Made by a program: the position numbers and the translations under genes. Below, in pieces: positions 25,452-33,739 of a DNA stretch of 64,000 nucleotides. The stretch's first letter is position 1, and each line of letters begins with the position of its first letter. The stretch comes from Sphingobacterium pedocola (GTDB lineage: Bacteria; Bacteroidota; Bacteroidia; Sphingobacteriales; Sphingobacteriaceae): the NCBI RefSeq assembly GCF_015209965.1, contig NZ_MU158689.1, positions 620,196 to 684,195 on the forward strand, written 5' to 3'. Under the pieces are notes generated by a model. That model was not told the origin of the DNA. It was given only the letters and a program-made list of their open reading frames with translations, and did no database searches.

Positions 25452-28074
25452 ATTTTATGTGATACCGTATTCCGGCGTAGAACATTTTTCCCGTCAATGG
25501 ACCCCAAAGTAAGTTGGTGTCAAAGTAGGAACCAAAAGGATCTTCAAAAGCTATTATTGGATTTTTTTGATAGTAATTTGACAGATTTTCTCCTCCTACA
25601 TATACATCAAAGTTTTTGGCTTTGCCTAGCGTTTTGCTGATCTGTGCGTTCATCGTAACATAGGCTTCCGAATAGCGCGATAATTGATATTCTTCTGGAT
25701 TAGCTGCCGTAGATGGTAACCTTTTTTCTCCCACCACATTTAACGTATAATCAAAGCTCCATCCGCTATGTGTATTGTATGCTAGGTTCATAAAACCTCG
25801 GTGTTTAGCCGTCAATGGCTTTTGTAATCGTCCGGCTTCATAATCTGTTTGTACATCAAGTAGTCTATAAGCAAGCCTAGCTTCCAAATGTTGTGCTGGC
25901 ATAAACCTGAATTCTGTTTGTAGGCTGTTTGAAAAAGATTTTCCGTCCAGATTATAGAAAGAGATTGCCCTTGGATTTTCATAGTCGATGATGACTTGAT
26001 TTTGAAAATTATTGTGAAACAATTCGACGGACATTCCAGATTCTCTTCCAAACAACTGAAAATCCTGGTCAAAAGTAAGGCCCGTATTCCAGGATACCTC
26101 CGGTTTTAGATTGTATGCAAACTGTCCGTTATCTAGGGCTGAATAGTTAATCGCGCGACTTGACGCGAGGATACTCATGTTTTCCGCAAATATATTGGCG
26201 GTACGTTGGCCTCTCCCCGAACTCACGCGTATCGTCGTACCTGTAACTGGAGAATACCGTAGTACCGCACGAGGCGTTGTGAACCACCCATATATATTGT
26301 TGTAGTCTTGTCGAATGCCTAATACGGCATCAAATTTTTCGGATGGGCTGAATGTATATTCTGCAAATGCCCCAGAAACGACTTCTTTCCTGTCAAAATT
26401 GTAGCTGTTTACATCTTCAGTGTAATCGTCGTATGTTAAGGATGTACCCACCTTATATTTATGATTAACGGTGCCGATTACATCTTGATAAATTAAGTTG
26501 GCATATCCGCTATTTTGCTCACTTAAGTACGTGTTTAATCCAAAATAACTATCCTGTTTATAGTTGGAAGCGGATAATTGTAACCCTATGCTACGCAGCC
26601 TATTCTGCGGAAATACATAGCCTATTTTTGCGAATCCTTCGATTCGCTGGTTGTCAAATCCCAATCCGTAGCGGTTGGTGGTTAATTTGTCTGTTGCTTT
26701 ATTAAAATCGATTTCACCACCTGTCCTGTCATCCTTTAAGAATTTAACCCCAAATTGAGCGATTAGGCCTTTTCCATCTTCATAATGCCATCTATTTATG
26801 CCGGAAAAGAGGTTTCCTACAGGGGCATCACGAAACCCATTGTCACTGAAATTCATATTTTTATTGTACATGAAGTTGTCGTGGAGCAATAATCCGACAG
26901 ACCAGTCTTCATTTATTTTGTGCGAAAGATTCAAGTTGACATCCGTACGTCCCATGTTATTTGCATAGGCATTGAAAAATAGCTTCTCTGATGTATGTGG
27001 TTTTTTAAGTTCGACATTGATTTGCCCGGCCATGTTTTCGAATCCATTTACCACCGAACCGATTCCTTTACTTATTTCGATGGATTCAATCCAGGAGCCA
27101 GCGATACTGTTTAATCCTAAAGGCGTCGCAAAACCGCGTGGGCCAGGAAGGTTTTCTACGGTTAGCTGCGTGTAGATGCCACTTAATCCCAACATTTGAA
27201 TTTGTTTGCTGCCTGTCACGGCGTCATTGCTCACTACATCTACCGAAACATTTGTCTCAAAGCTTTCACTTAGATCACAACAGGCCGCTTTAAATAGTTC
27301 TCTTGTGGTCAGTACTTCTACACGATTCGGTTCCATTGATTTGACGTAAGCAGATTTTCGACGACGAGATACCACTACTTCCGATAGCACATTGTCTTGG
27401 GCATGGATAACCAAAACTTCGTGCAAATCTTTTACTTCAACCGTGTCTGGTTCCATCCCCGCGAAAGAAAAAACCAAATTTTTTAATCCTTCTTCGTGTT
27501 TGATTTTGAAGACCCCGTTTTCATTGGTAATCGTGTTGGTACTGTTGTTTTCCAACCATTTGATATTCACGCCTATGATCGGACTCAGATCTCCTTTTGC
27601 GTTTTCTTTGACAACGACACCCGTGATTTCATGTTCATGATCGTGATGATCATCATGATCCTTTTTCTGAGATTTAGTTTCCTGATCATGTTGATGAATG
27701 TCATGTGAAGCGCCATGACTATGCCCTCGTTCTTCCGCGCCCAACCTATTATAATGACAACATTCATGAAGTTTTTTGTAAACGTCATCGGGCGCTGTAT
27801 ATAGCGGAGTGTCATGCCCAACGGTTGCTATGGCCTGCTGTATGTGATTTAATTTTGTTTGTTGGGAATTGTATTTTACGGTCAATTCACCCGTTTGTAT
27901 ATTCCATACCGCGCTTTCAACACCCTTGATATTTGCGGCTTTTTCGATTCGATTTTTACACATTCCGCAGTTTCCAGCCACTTCAAAACGGGCTGTGCTG
28001 TCTGATTGTGCAAAGCTTTTATGTCCTACTGATAGGATGAGTACTAATAAAGATAATTTTAATATAAAATTCAT
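25450..28074 (-). CDS. TonB-dependent receptor with N-terminal HMA domain and His-rich linker (metal type)
   Basis: An 874-residue outer-membrane receptor. After a signal peptide (cleavage near 22) comes a heavy-metal-associated domain with the metal-binding motif GNCGMCKNR (Cys36, Cys39), then CCHYNR near 105 and a very His-rich stretch at 118-149. A carboxypeptidase-regulatory-like domain (EITGVVVKEN...PIIGVNIKW, about 148-225) precedes the plug (SVVNGFENMAGQINVEL) and a 22-strand-type barrel ending GIRYHIK. The metal-binding front suggests uptake or sensing of copper, zinc or a similar cation. It lies next to a secreted Cys/His-rich protein of the HYC_CC_PP type on the same strand, which supports a metal theme. 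Confidence 0.9.
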   Translation of the reverse strand: MNFILKLSLLVLILSVGHKSFAQSDSTARFEVAGNCGMCKNRIEKAANIKGVESAVWNIQTGELTVKYNSQQTKLNHIQQAIATVGHDTPLYTAPDDVYKKLHECCHYNRLGAEERGHSHGASHDIHQHDQETKSQKKDHDDHHDHEHEITGVVVKENAKGDLSPIIGVNIKWLENNSTNTITNENGVFKIKHEEGLKNLVFSFAGMEPDTVEVKDLHEVLVIHAQDNVLSEVVVSRRRKSAYVKSMEPNRVEVLTTRELFKAACCDLSESFETNVSVDVVSNDAVTGSKQIQMLGLSGIYTQLTVENLPGPRGFATPLGLNSIAGSWIESIEISKGIGSVVNGFENMAGQINVELKKPHTSEKLFFNAYANNMGRTDVNLNLSHKINEDWSVGLLLHDNFMYNKNMNFSDNGFRDAPVGNLFSGINRWHYEDGKGLIAQFGVKFLKDDRTGGEIDFNKATDKLTTNRYGLGFDNQRIEGFAKIGYVFPQNRLRSIGLQLSASNYKQDSYFGLNTYLSEQNSGYANLIYQDVIGTVNHKYKVGTSLTYDDYTEDVNSYNFDRKEVVSGAFAEYTFSPSEKFDAVLGIRQDYNNIYGWFTTPRAVLRYSPVTGTTIRVSSGRGQRTANIFAENMSILASSRAINYSALDNGQFAYNLKPEVSWNTGLTFDQDFQLFGRESGMSVELFHNNFQNQVIIDYENPRAISFYNLDGKSFSNSLQTEFRFMPAQHLEARLAYRLLDVQTDYEAGRLQKPLTAKHRGFMNLAYNTHSGWSFDYTLNVVGEKRLPSTAANPEEYQLSRYSEAYVTMNAQISKTLGKAKNFDVYVGGENLSNYYQKNPIIAFEDPFGSYFDTNLLWGPLTGKMFYAGIRYHIK

Positions 28075-28147
28075 TGTAATTCATTTTAAGTATAAAAATT
28101 CCATTACATCTAGTTTAACTAAATGATTAAATAAAGAAATCGAAATA

Positions 28148-28582
28148 CTAAATCCTGAAATTACGATGGAGAAGGTAGGTTGGTGGCGAAGAATTGGAAA
28201 ATGCTACTGTTTCTTCGGGCGTGTGTTTGCTATTAAAAACAAAATCAATAAAAAGACTAGGTTGTACCCAATATAATGTAATTATGGTCGGGCTAAATCC
28301 GAGAAAACTTTTGCTGTAGTCCGCCGAGAATAGTTTGTCAGACAATTGATCCAATTTTACCTGTATATCATTACACGAATGACTTTCTTGACAATTGGTC
28401 TTTTTTTCTGCGGTGTGCTGGTGATCTTTCGAACACAGAGGGCAATTACTGTGTGTGTTCGCCCCTTCCATAAGACTTATTACGGTAGTACCGCTACACT
28501 GATGCAAATATATAGTCGCTCCACTAGATGTGAAGGAATATAGTATCAACATGGTAAGCGCTAAAAACTGTCTCATCATCAC
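28148..28582 (-). CDS. Secreted Cys/His-rich protein, HYC_CC_PP-like
   Basis: A 144-residue protein with an N-terminal signal or anchor (MMMRQFLALTMLILYSFTSSG) and a short metal-ligand-rich segment: LHQCSGTT, then NCPLCSKDHQH, then NCQESHSC. The spacing of H-x-C and two C-x-x-C-type pairs resembles the Bacteroidota HYC_CC_PP family, which I recall occurring beside metal TonB receptors; the match is from memory, not a search. A thiol/imidazole cluster of this kind would bind copper or zinc in the periplasm. It is probably cotranscribed with the TonB receptor (gap 73 bases, no terminator). Confidence 0.7.
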   Translation of the reverse strand: MMMRQFLALTMLILYSFTSSGATIYLHQCSGTTVISLMEGANTHSNCPLCSKDHQHTAEKKTNCQESHSCNDIQVKLDQLSDKLFSADYSKSFLGFSPTIITLYWVQPSLFIDFVFNSKHTPEETVAFSNSSPPTYLLHRNFRI

Positions 28583-28682
28583 AAAGATACAATGATTAAG
28601 ACGAATAAAAAAACAAAAAATAATTTGATATTTTGAAATAAACTTACTAGGTTAGATTCCGACAAATATAAAACCTAGATGA

Positions 28683-28799
28683 ATGATGGAAAGTATTCTC
28701 AGCACACCGATTGGAGTTTATGCGAGTATAACGGGGTTAATTATTTTAGCCTGTTTACTACTTAAATTTTACGCTAAAGTTATTTCAAAAGTAAGTTAG
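28683..28799 (+). CDS. 38-residue transmembrane microprotein
   Basis: A short ORF below usual gene-calling limits: MMESILSTPIGVYASITG followed by LIILACLLLKFYAKVISKVS. One strong hydrophobic helix (about residues 11-29) and a basic C-terminal tail predict a single-span membrane peptide with N-out/C-in topology. A good intrinsic terminator on the same strand (28808-28856) lies 8 bases after the stop, and both neighbours are on the opposite strand, so a plus-strand transcript is expected for this ORF alone. A 7-pair hairpin (28647-28653 with 28672-28678) lies just upstream. I do not recognise it; it could equally be a toxin-like peptide or a small respiratory or transport subunit. Confidence 0.55.
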   Translation: MMESILSTPIGVYASITGLIILACLLLKFYAKVISKVS

Positions 28800-28807
28800 T
28801 GATTAAG

Positions 28808-28856
28808 GCTACTAAAAAGTCCGTTTGTCGACCTTTTAGTAGCTTTTTATTTTTTT
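28808..28856 (+). terminator. Terminator of the microprotein transcript
   Basis: Stem GCTACTAAAA (28808-28817) pairs with TTTTAGTAGC (28833-28842) and is followed by TTTTTATTTTTTT on the plus strand. The T-tract is on this strand only, showing the direction of transcription. Confidence 0.85.
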
Positions 28857-28862
28857 AATTCT

Positions 28863-29618
28863 CTAACTTTTTAGTTCTCTAACAAAATCCGGAATATACT
28901 TTAATGGGTTTTCCTGAGCAAGTATTTTGACAAATGCCGTCCCAACAATGGCACCATTTGCATAGGTCGTTGCTTTTTCAAACGTTTCTTTATTAGAGAT
29001 TCCGAAACCTATTATAAATGGATTAACAAGATTCATCTCTTTGATTCTATTGAAATAATCCGCTGATTGATTTTTAACTTCAAGCTGTTTACCTGTAGTT
29101 GCATTCGAGGATAGCAAGTAGATGAAATTTGTCGTTAGACTGTCTATTTTACGGATACGCTGTTCTGAAGTCTGTGGTGTTACTAAAAAGATATTGCTGA
29201 CTCCATTTTCTTCGAAAATAGTTTTATACAGCTCTTCGTACTCATACATCGGAAGATCGGGTAAGATGGTGCCGTTCACCCCAACTTCTTTACATGCTTT
29301 ACAGAAGTTTTCTACACCAAATTGTAAAACGGGATTAAAATAGCCCATTAAGTAAACCGGAATACTGACGTACTTTCTTAAATCTTTTAATTGATCAAAA
29401 AGCAGTTTTAAGGTCATCCCGTTTTTTAAAGCAATTTCGGAACTATGTTGTATAGTAGGGCCATCTGCAACCGGATCGGAATAGGGGAAGCCGATTTCTA
29501 AAAAATCTACACCCGATTGCTCTAATGTCTTAGCGATTTCTATGGTACTATCCAATGTGGGATAACCCGCTGTAAAATATATGGATAGTAAACCGTTCGA
29601 GTTTTTGTTGATTTGCAT
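28863..29618 (-). CDS. trpA: Tryptophan synthase alpha subunit
   Basis: A 251-residue TIM-barrel subunit that cleaves indole-3-glycerol phosphate to indole and glyceraldehyde-3-phosphate, the indole passing to TrpB. Catalytic Glu and Asp are in DFLEIGFPYSDPVADGPTIQ, and the phosphate loop is represented by IIGFGISNKETF and NGAIVGTAFVKIL. Length is slightly short against E. coli (268). Last gene of the trpD-F-B-A operon, 37 bases after trpB. No terminator is obvious right after its stop on the minus strand. Confidence 0.96.
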   Translation of the reverse strand: MQINKNSNGLLSIYFTAGYPTLDSTIEIAKTLEQSGVDFLEIGFPYSDPVADGPTIQHSSEIALKNGMTLKLLFDQLKDLRKYVSIPVYLMGYFNPVLQFGVENFCKACKEVGVNGTILPDLPMYEYEELYKTIFEENGVSNIFLVTPQTSEQRIRKIDSLTTNFIYLLSSNATTGKQLEVKNQSADYFNRIKEMNLVNPFIIGFGISNKETFEKATTYANGAIVGTAFVKILAQENPLKYIPDFVRELKS

Positions 29619-29655
29619 TTTAAAAAGTAAAAGGTAAACGTAAAAAGTAAGCTTG

Positions 29656-30840
29656 CTACAAATTAAAGTATTTCATATAATTATCTAAATCCTTGTCGCC
29701 GCGACCAGATAAACATACAACCACTGTTTCATCGCCTTTGAAATTCATTTTTTGAAGATAGGCGAGTGCGTGAGAGCTTTCTATTGCCGGAATAATTCCT
29801 TCTAATTTCGTCAGTTCCAAGCCTGCCTGCATTGCTTCATCATCCGTCGCACTTACATATTGTCCTCTGCCGCTTTTGAACAACCACGCATGCTGCGGTC
29901 CTATTCCCGGGTAGTCAAGCCCCGCAGAGATGGAGTACGGTTCTATCACCTGTCCATCCGTTGTCTGCATCAGTATCGAACGACTTCCGTGCAATACACC
30001 TTCTTTTCCTAAGACGGTAGTGGCCGCAGATTCACCGGAGTGTATCCCGTGGCCTGCGGCTTCAACAGCGATAAGTTTGACGTGCTCATCGTCTAAAAAG
30101 TGGTAAAACATTCCCGCAGCATTTGATCCTCCCCCTACACAAGCCATTACAACATCCGGAGTAGATTTTCCTGTTTTTTTCAACAATTGCACCTTCGTTT
30201 CTTCTGATATAATAGATTGGAAGCGAGCAACTAAATCGGGGTAGGGGTGCGGGCCTACCACAGATCCAATGATGTAATGTGTATCTACGGGATTGTTAAT
30301 CCAATCTCTTAACGCCTCGTTTGTGGCATCTTTTAACGTTTTGCTGCCTGATTGCGCTGAAACTACGGTCGCCCCCATCATTTTCATTCGGGCTACATTG
30401 GGAGCTTGTCGTTGGATATCTATTTCTCCCATGTATACCACACATTCCAGCCCTTTCAGGGCACATACTGTAGCTGTAGCAACACCATGTTGGCCGGCTC
30501 CAGTTTCGGCTATGATTCTTTTTTTTCCTAAACGTTCGGCAAGCAGGATCTGCCCAATGGTATTATTAATCTTATGAGCTCCCGTGTGATTTAAATCTTC
30601 CCGTTTTAAGAAAATTGTTGCATTATACTTTTTGGATAATCGTTTTGCATGGTAGAGTGGAGAAGGGCGTCCGACGTAATCGGTTAATAATTGTTCAAAC
30701 TCTTCCTTAAAAGAAGGTTCCTCCATAATCTGAAGATAACGGCTCTGTAATTCTTCCACATTCGGATACAACATCTCGGGAATATATGCTCCCCCAAATG
30801 GCCCGTAGTATCCTTTGTCGTTCACTTGATATTTACTCAT
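29656..30840 (-). CDS. trpB: Tryptophan synthase beta subunit
   Basis: A 394-residue PLP enzyme joining indole and serine. The PLP lysine is in [15 protein letters not shown] and the phosphate-binding loop is [28 protein letters not shown] and [13 protein letters not shown] are typical TrpB1 features. The start overlaps trpF by 8 bases, so the two are translationally coupled. Its partner trpA follows after 37 bases, matching equal stoichiometry of the alpha2beta2 complex. Confidence 0.97.
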   Translation of the reverse strand: MSKYQVNDKGYYGPFGGAYIPEMLYPNVEELQSRYLQIMEEPSFKEEFEQLLTDYVGRPSPLYHAKRLSKKYNATIFLKREDLNHTGAHKINNTIGQILLAERLGKKRIIAETGAGQHGVATATVCALKGLECVVYMGEIDIQRQAPNVARMKMMGATVVSAQSGSKTLKDATNEALRDWINNPVDTHYIIGSVVGPHPYPDLVARFQSIISEETKVQLLKKTGKSTPDVVMACVGGGSNAAGMFYHFLDDEHVKLIAVEAAGHGIHSGESAATTVLGKEGVLHGSRSILMQTTDGQVIEPYSISAGLDYPGIGPQHAWLFKSGRGQYVSATDDEAMQAGLELTKLEGIIPAIESSHALAYLQKMNFKGDETVVVCLSGRGDKDLDNYMKYFNL

Positions 30841-31462
30841 CTCTTAGTAGTTTCAATGCTTGCGTTAATGTACTTATATTTTTTAGTCCCGGTTCTATTT
30901 CAAATTTAGAATTCAAATCCACACCGAATAATCTATCATCGTCGAAATTTTTGGCTTCCTCAATATTGGCTAGTGATAAGCCTCCGCTCAAAAAATACGG
31001 TTTGTTGTGGGGGTAATCTGTAAGTTTTTGCCAGTTAAAGCGATGTCCGGTTCCTCCATACGTTGCGCTTTTGGTATCAAATAAAAATAGATCAACGTCA
31101 TTGAGAAAGGGTTCGACGCTTTCCCATTCGAAATCACCATCAATCCCAAATGCTTTGATGAGTTGGATGCCTGGTTGAGCAAGCTGTTGGCAAAACGCTA
31201 CATCTTCATCTCCATGTAGCTGTACGGCCTGTAAGGAGCACTCCGCTATTTTGGCCTTTATATGCGCTACACGGTCGTTCACGAATACGCCCGTACGTTT
31301 TAGTCCTGAGGTCGATGGCGCAAATGGGATATGATCAACAAAGCGCTTGGACTGTGGATAAAATATGAATCCCATATAGTCGATGGTTAAAGCGGCTACA
31401 TCGTCAATATTCTGAGGGAGCCTCATTCCGCATACTTTAATCTTTAGATTTCTATTAGCCAT
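30833..31462 (-). CDS. trpF: Phosphoribosylanthranilate isomerase
   Basis: A 209-residue TIM-barrel isomerase converting phosphoribosylanthranilate to CdRP. Catalytic Cys is in the N-terminal [12 protein letters not shown] and the general acid Asp in [31 protein letters not shown] and [17 protein letters not shown] carry the phosphate-binding loops. It overlaps trpD by 8 bases upstream and trpB by 8 bases downstream. In most related operons trpC lies between trpD and trpF; here it is absent. Confidence 0.95.
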   Translation of the reverse strand: MANRNLKIKVCGMRLPQNIDDVAALTIDYMGFIFYPQSKRFVDHIPFAPSTSGLKRTGVFVNDRVAHIKAKIAECSLQAVQLHGDEDVAFCQQLAQPGIQLIKAFGIDGDFEWESVEPFLNDVDLFLFDTKSATYGGTGHRFNWQKLTDYPHNKPYFLSGGLSLANIEEAKNFDDDRLFGVDLNSKFEIEPGLKNISTLTQALKLLRDE

Positions 31463-32444
31463 TAATCAGCGTTTTAAAACTACGTAAGGCTTTCTTGCCC
31501 AATAAAGAACCCTCTGCTTCCTGATAGCAGTCTACAAATGATTTTTTTGGATCAAATGTTTTGATTGCAAAGGCTGCGTTTGTTAATACCACATTATTTT
31601 GCGGATCAGTACCTTCTCCGGATATTATCTTGCGAAAAATTGCTGCTGCTTCTTCTACGGTATTTCCTCCATTTAAGTCGTCTGCTTTTAAAGTTTCCAA
31701 TCCAAGTTCACTCACCTCGTAGTAGTTTTCGCCGGTATTGCTGATGATTTTAAAATCACCCGTTAATGAAATTTCGTCGTATCCATCTAAAGCATGGATA
31801 ATGCTATATTGTTTCGCTGAATTTTGGTAGAGATATCCATACAGCCTTGCCAGCTCTAGACTAAATACACCGACGGATTGAAATTTAGGGTTAGCAGGAT
31901 TTGTCAACGGGCCTAGCATGTTAAAAAAAGTCTTTATTCCCAATGCCCTACGGATGGGAGCGACAGTTTTCATAGCCGGATGAAACAAAGGGGCATGGAG
32001 GAAACAAATGTTAGCCTGATCCAATTGTTTATTAAGGATGTCGCTATCATTTGTAAAAGTATAGCCTAAGTGTTCCATTACATTGGAAGATCCGCATCCC
32101 GATGATACACCGACGTTACCGTGTTTGGCTACATGATAGCCCGCTCCTGCGACGACAAATGAAGCCAATGTTGAAATGTTGAACGTGTTTTTTCCATCTC
32201 CTCCGGTTCCGCACATATCGATTAAGTCGTATCCATCGAAATCGACTTTTAAACATAAGTCGTACATGGCATCTCTAAACCCTCCTAACTCTTCTACCCG
32301 AATGCTTCTCATCCCGTATGTCGTCATAAAGGCTGCGATCTGATGAGAGTCGTATTTACCTGTAGCAATATTTGTTAGGATATCATAGGCTTCTCTCCGT
32401 GAGAAAGATTTATATTCAAATAGGTGTCTTAGTATTTCTTTCAT
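31455..32444 (-). CDS. trpD: Anthranilate phosphoribosyltransferase
   Basis: A 329-residue enzyme transferring the phosphoribosyl group of PRPP to anthranilate. Diagnostic segments are DMCGTGGDGKNTFNIST, KHGNVGVSSGCGSSNVMEHLGY and RRALGIKTFFNMLGPLTNPA. I start at the ATG at 32444 (MKEILRHLFEYKS), which gives the normal N-terminal helix; 32 further in-frame upstream codons would translate the attenuator region. First structural gene of the operon, controlled by the leader and terminator at 32514-32641. The overlap with trpF is 8 bases. Confidence 0.96.
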   Translation of the reverse strand: MKEILRHLFEYKSFSRREAYDILTNIATGKYDSHQIAAFMTTYGMRSIRVEELGGFRDAMYDLCLKVDFDGYDLIDMCGTGGDGKNTFNISTLASFVVAGAGYHVAKHGNVGVSSGCGSSNVMEHLGYTFTNDSDILNKQLDQANICFLHAPLFHPAMKTVAPIRRALGIKTFFNMLGPLTNPANPKFQSVGVFSLELARLYGYLYQNSAKQYSIIHALDGYDEISLTGDFKIISNTGENYYEVSELGLETLKADDLNGGNTVEEAAAIFRKIISGEGTDPQNNVVLTNAAFAIKTFDPKKSFVDCYQEAEGSLLGKKALRSFKTLING

Positions 32445-32513
32445 TTTACAAAGTGAAAAGTTGAATTCCCACCCAACCGTCATCCTCCTCAAAAGGGAGG
32501 CCAGATAGGGAAC

Positions 32514-32543
32514 AAAAAAAAGGCTCACCCGAAAAGGCAAGCC
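32514..32543 (-). terminator. trp attenuator terminator
   Basis: On the minus strand an 8-pair stem (GGCTTGCC at 32543-32536 with 32529-32522, including two G-U pairs) and a 6-base loop is followed by eight T residues. It lies between the Trp-codon leader peptide and trpD, where only premature termination makes sense. Confidence 0.85.
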
Positions 32544-32593
32544 CGCTATTTTTTGATATGTATCAATTTATGCAATAGGTGTCTGCCACAACA

Positions 32594-32641
32594 TTAACTG
32601 TTATGCCACCACCAAGCTTTATATGATACGATCGATTTCAT
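32594..32641 (-). CDS. trpL: trp operon leader peptide
   Basis: A 15-codon ORF on the minus strand reading MKSIVSYKAWWWHNS, with three consecutive TGG codons at 32614-32606. Directly after them GGCATAACA (32607-32599) can pair with TGTTGTGGC (32593-32585; 8 of 9 pairs, loop across the stop codon), the classic 1:2 pause hairpin. A T-tailed terminator (32514-32543) follows. A ribosome stalled at the Trp codons would block 1:2, freeing GGCAG at 32587-32583 to pair with TTGCC of the terminator stem. The promoter 32659-32690 precedes it. This is the layout of a transcription-attenuation leader. Confidence 0.88.
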   Translation of the reverse strand: MKSIVSYKAWWWHNS

Positions 32642-32658
32642 ATTCTCTATTATTATCA

Positions 32659-32690
32659 CAAATATCTTATAAGTTTTTTAAAAAAGCAAA
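32659..32690 (-). promoter_or_regulatory. Promoter of the trp operon
   Basis: TTTG (32690-32687) is followed after a 20-base spacer by GATATTTG (32666-32659), one mismatch to TAnnTTTG. The leader ATG is 17 bases beyond, so transcription starts about 13 bases before it. Confidence 0.75.
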
Positions 32691-32712
32691 ATGTATTTTG
32701 AAAAAATTAAAT

Positions 32713-33165
32713 TTAATACGTTACAAAATGTGCCAGATTATTCCCTTTAGATACCAATGTAAACGAAGCGATTTTGCCCTTTTCAATATAGATTGCAAGC
32801 ACCTGTCTTTTTTTATACTGTAAGAAGTACATCTTGTTCGTGTCCAATTCCTCTGGATCGATATCCCGAACCTCTTTGCGTGGCATATTGGCATATGGAA
32901 TGTAAGTGATATCAGAAATTTGTTTGTACAGCACATTGATACGCACTTCTTCAAGACTCACTTCTAAATAATCGTATGTTTCGCTTGAAGGTTGATCTAC
33001 TTTTATATATTGGCTTAAAATAACATCTACTGCAATATTCTCGTTTGCAAGATCTGCAATAAAATTTTTTATTAGCTGGATATCGTCCTGCCTTGTTGCG
33101 TCTTGATTTTGGGCAAAGATAAAAGGCGATAATAAAGTGAAAATCGATATCAGTAGAATTCTCAT
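32713..33165 (-). CDS. Secreted hypothetical protein
   Basis: A 150-residue protein with a clear Sec signal peptide (MRILLISIFTLLSPFIFAQ, cleavage after Ala18). The mature part is acidic, mixed alpha/beta, with no Cys and no motif I recognise; repeated short strands (YFLQYKKRQVLAIYIEKGKIASFTLVS) at the C-terminus suggest an NTF2- or lipocalin-like small sheet, which is only an impression. It ends 23 bases upstream of the trp promoter but is an independent unit. Function unknown; the export signal points to the periplasm. Confidence 0.7.
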   Translation of the reverse strand: MRILLISIFTLLSPFIFAQNQDATRQDDIQLIKNFIADLANENIAVDVILSQYIKVDQPSSETYDYLEVSLEEVRINVLYKQISDITYIPYANMPRKEVRDIDPEELDTNKMYFLQYKKRQVLAIYIEKGKIASFTLVSKGNNLAHFVTY

Positions 33166-33357
33166 GTTTTTTATTTAAAGATATGACAAGTTTTGGAAGA
33201 AAAGGATTAGTCCTAAAGTTGTCCTCCTATTTGTTTGTAATCTTTAAAGTATAGGCGCAATCTTTCCAGTTTGGCGGAACACTTCTGACGACTGCCAAAT
33301 ATTCAACTATAACAGTCGAAGTTAGGTAATATATTTTTGAAAATTGAGTAATAAAAT

Positions 33358-33387
33358 AAAAATCGCACTACTGTTAGTGCGATTTTT
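33358..33387. terminator. Terminator of the DUF2795 gene
   Basis: A perfect 13-pair stem (AAAAATCGCACTA, 33358-33370, with 33375-33387), 4-base loop and A/T runs on both sides, 8 bases after the stop at 33396. Confidence 0.9.
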
Positions 33388-33395
33388 ATGATGGA

Positions 33396-33617
33396 TTAAT
33401 ACTCGTCTTCATTGAAAAAGAAATCGTCCTTAGTCGGATAATCTGGCCAAATTTCCTCAATATTCTCGTAGGGTTCACCGTCATCTTCCAGCGCTTGGAG
33501 ATTCTCTATTACTTCCACTGGAGCGCCAGAACGAATTCCATAATCGATTAATTCATCTTTTGTTGCAGGCCATGGCGCATCTTCCAAATGCGATGCTAAT
33601 TCTAGTGTCCAATACAT
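33396..33617 (-). CDS. DUF2795 family protein
   Basis: A 73-residue acidic protein. The central segment APWPATKDELIDYGIRSGAPVEVIENLQAL is the DUF2795 signature (a small helical domain typical of Bacteroidota and Cyanobacteria), and the C-terminus is strongly acidic (PTKDDFFFNEDEY). No Cys, no membrane segment. Function unknown. A full promoter (CTTG-N19-TATTTTTG, 33648-33678) and a strong terminator make it monocistronic. Confidence 0.85.
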   Translation of the reverse strand: MYWTLELASHLEDAPWPATKDELIDYGIRSGAPVEVIENLQALEDDGEPYENIEEIWPDYPTKDDFFFNEDEY

Positions 33618-33647
33618 AGTCTTACAATTTGTGTTTTATCTTTTTCG

Positions 33648-33678
33648 CAAAAATAGTATTTAATTTGACTATATCAAG
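33648..33678 (-). promoter_or_regulatory. Promoter of the DUF2795 gene
   Basis: CTTG (33678-33675), a 19-base spacer and TATTTTTG (33655-33648) on the minus strand, 30 bases before the ATG. Confidence 0.65.
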
Positions 33679-33739
33679 TTATTTTTAGGGTGGGATAAAT
33701 CTTTCGGCTTATTTATCTGGTATACAGGTAAATAAAATT

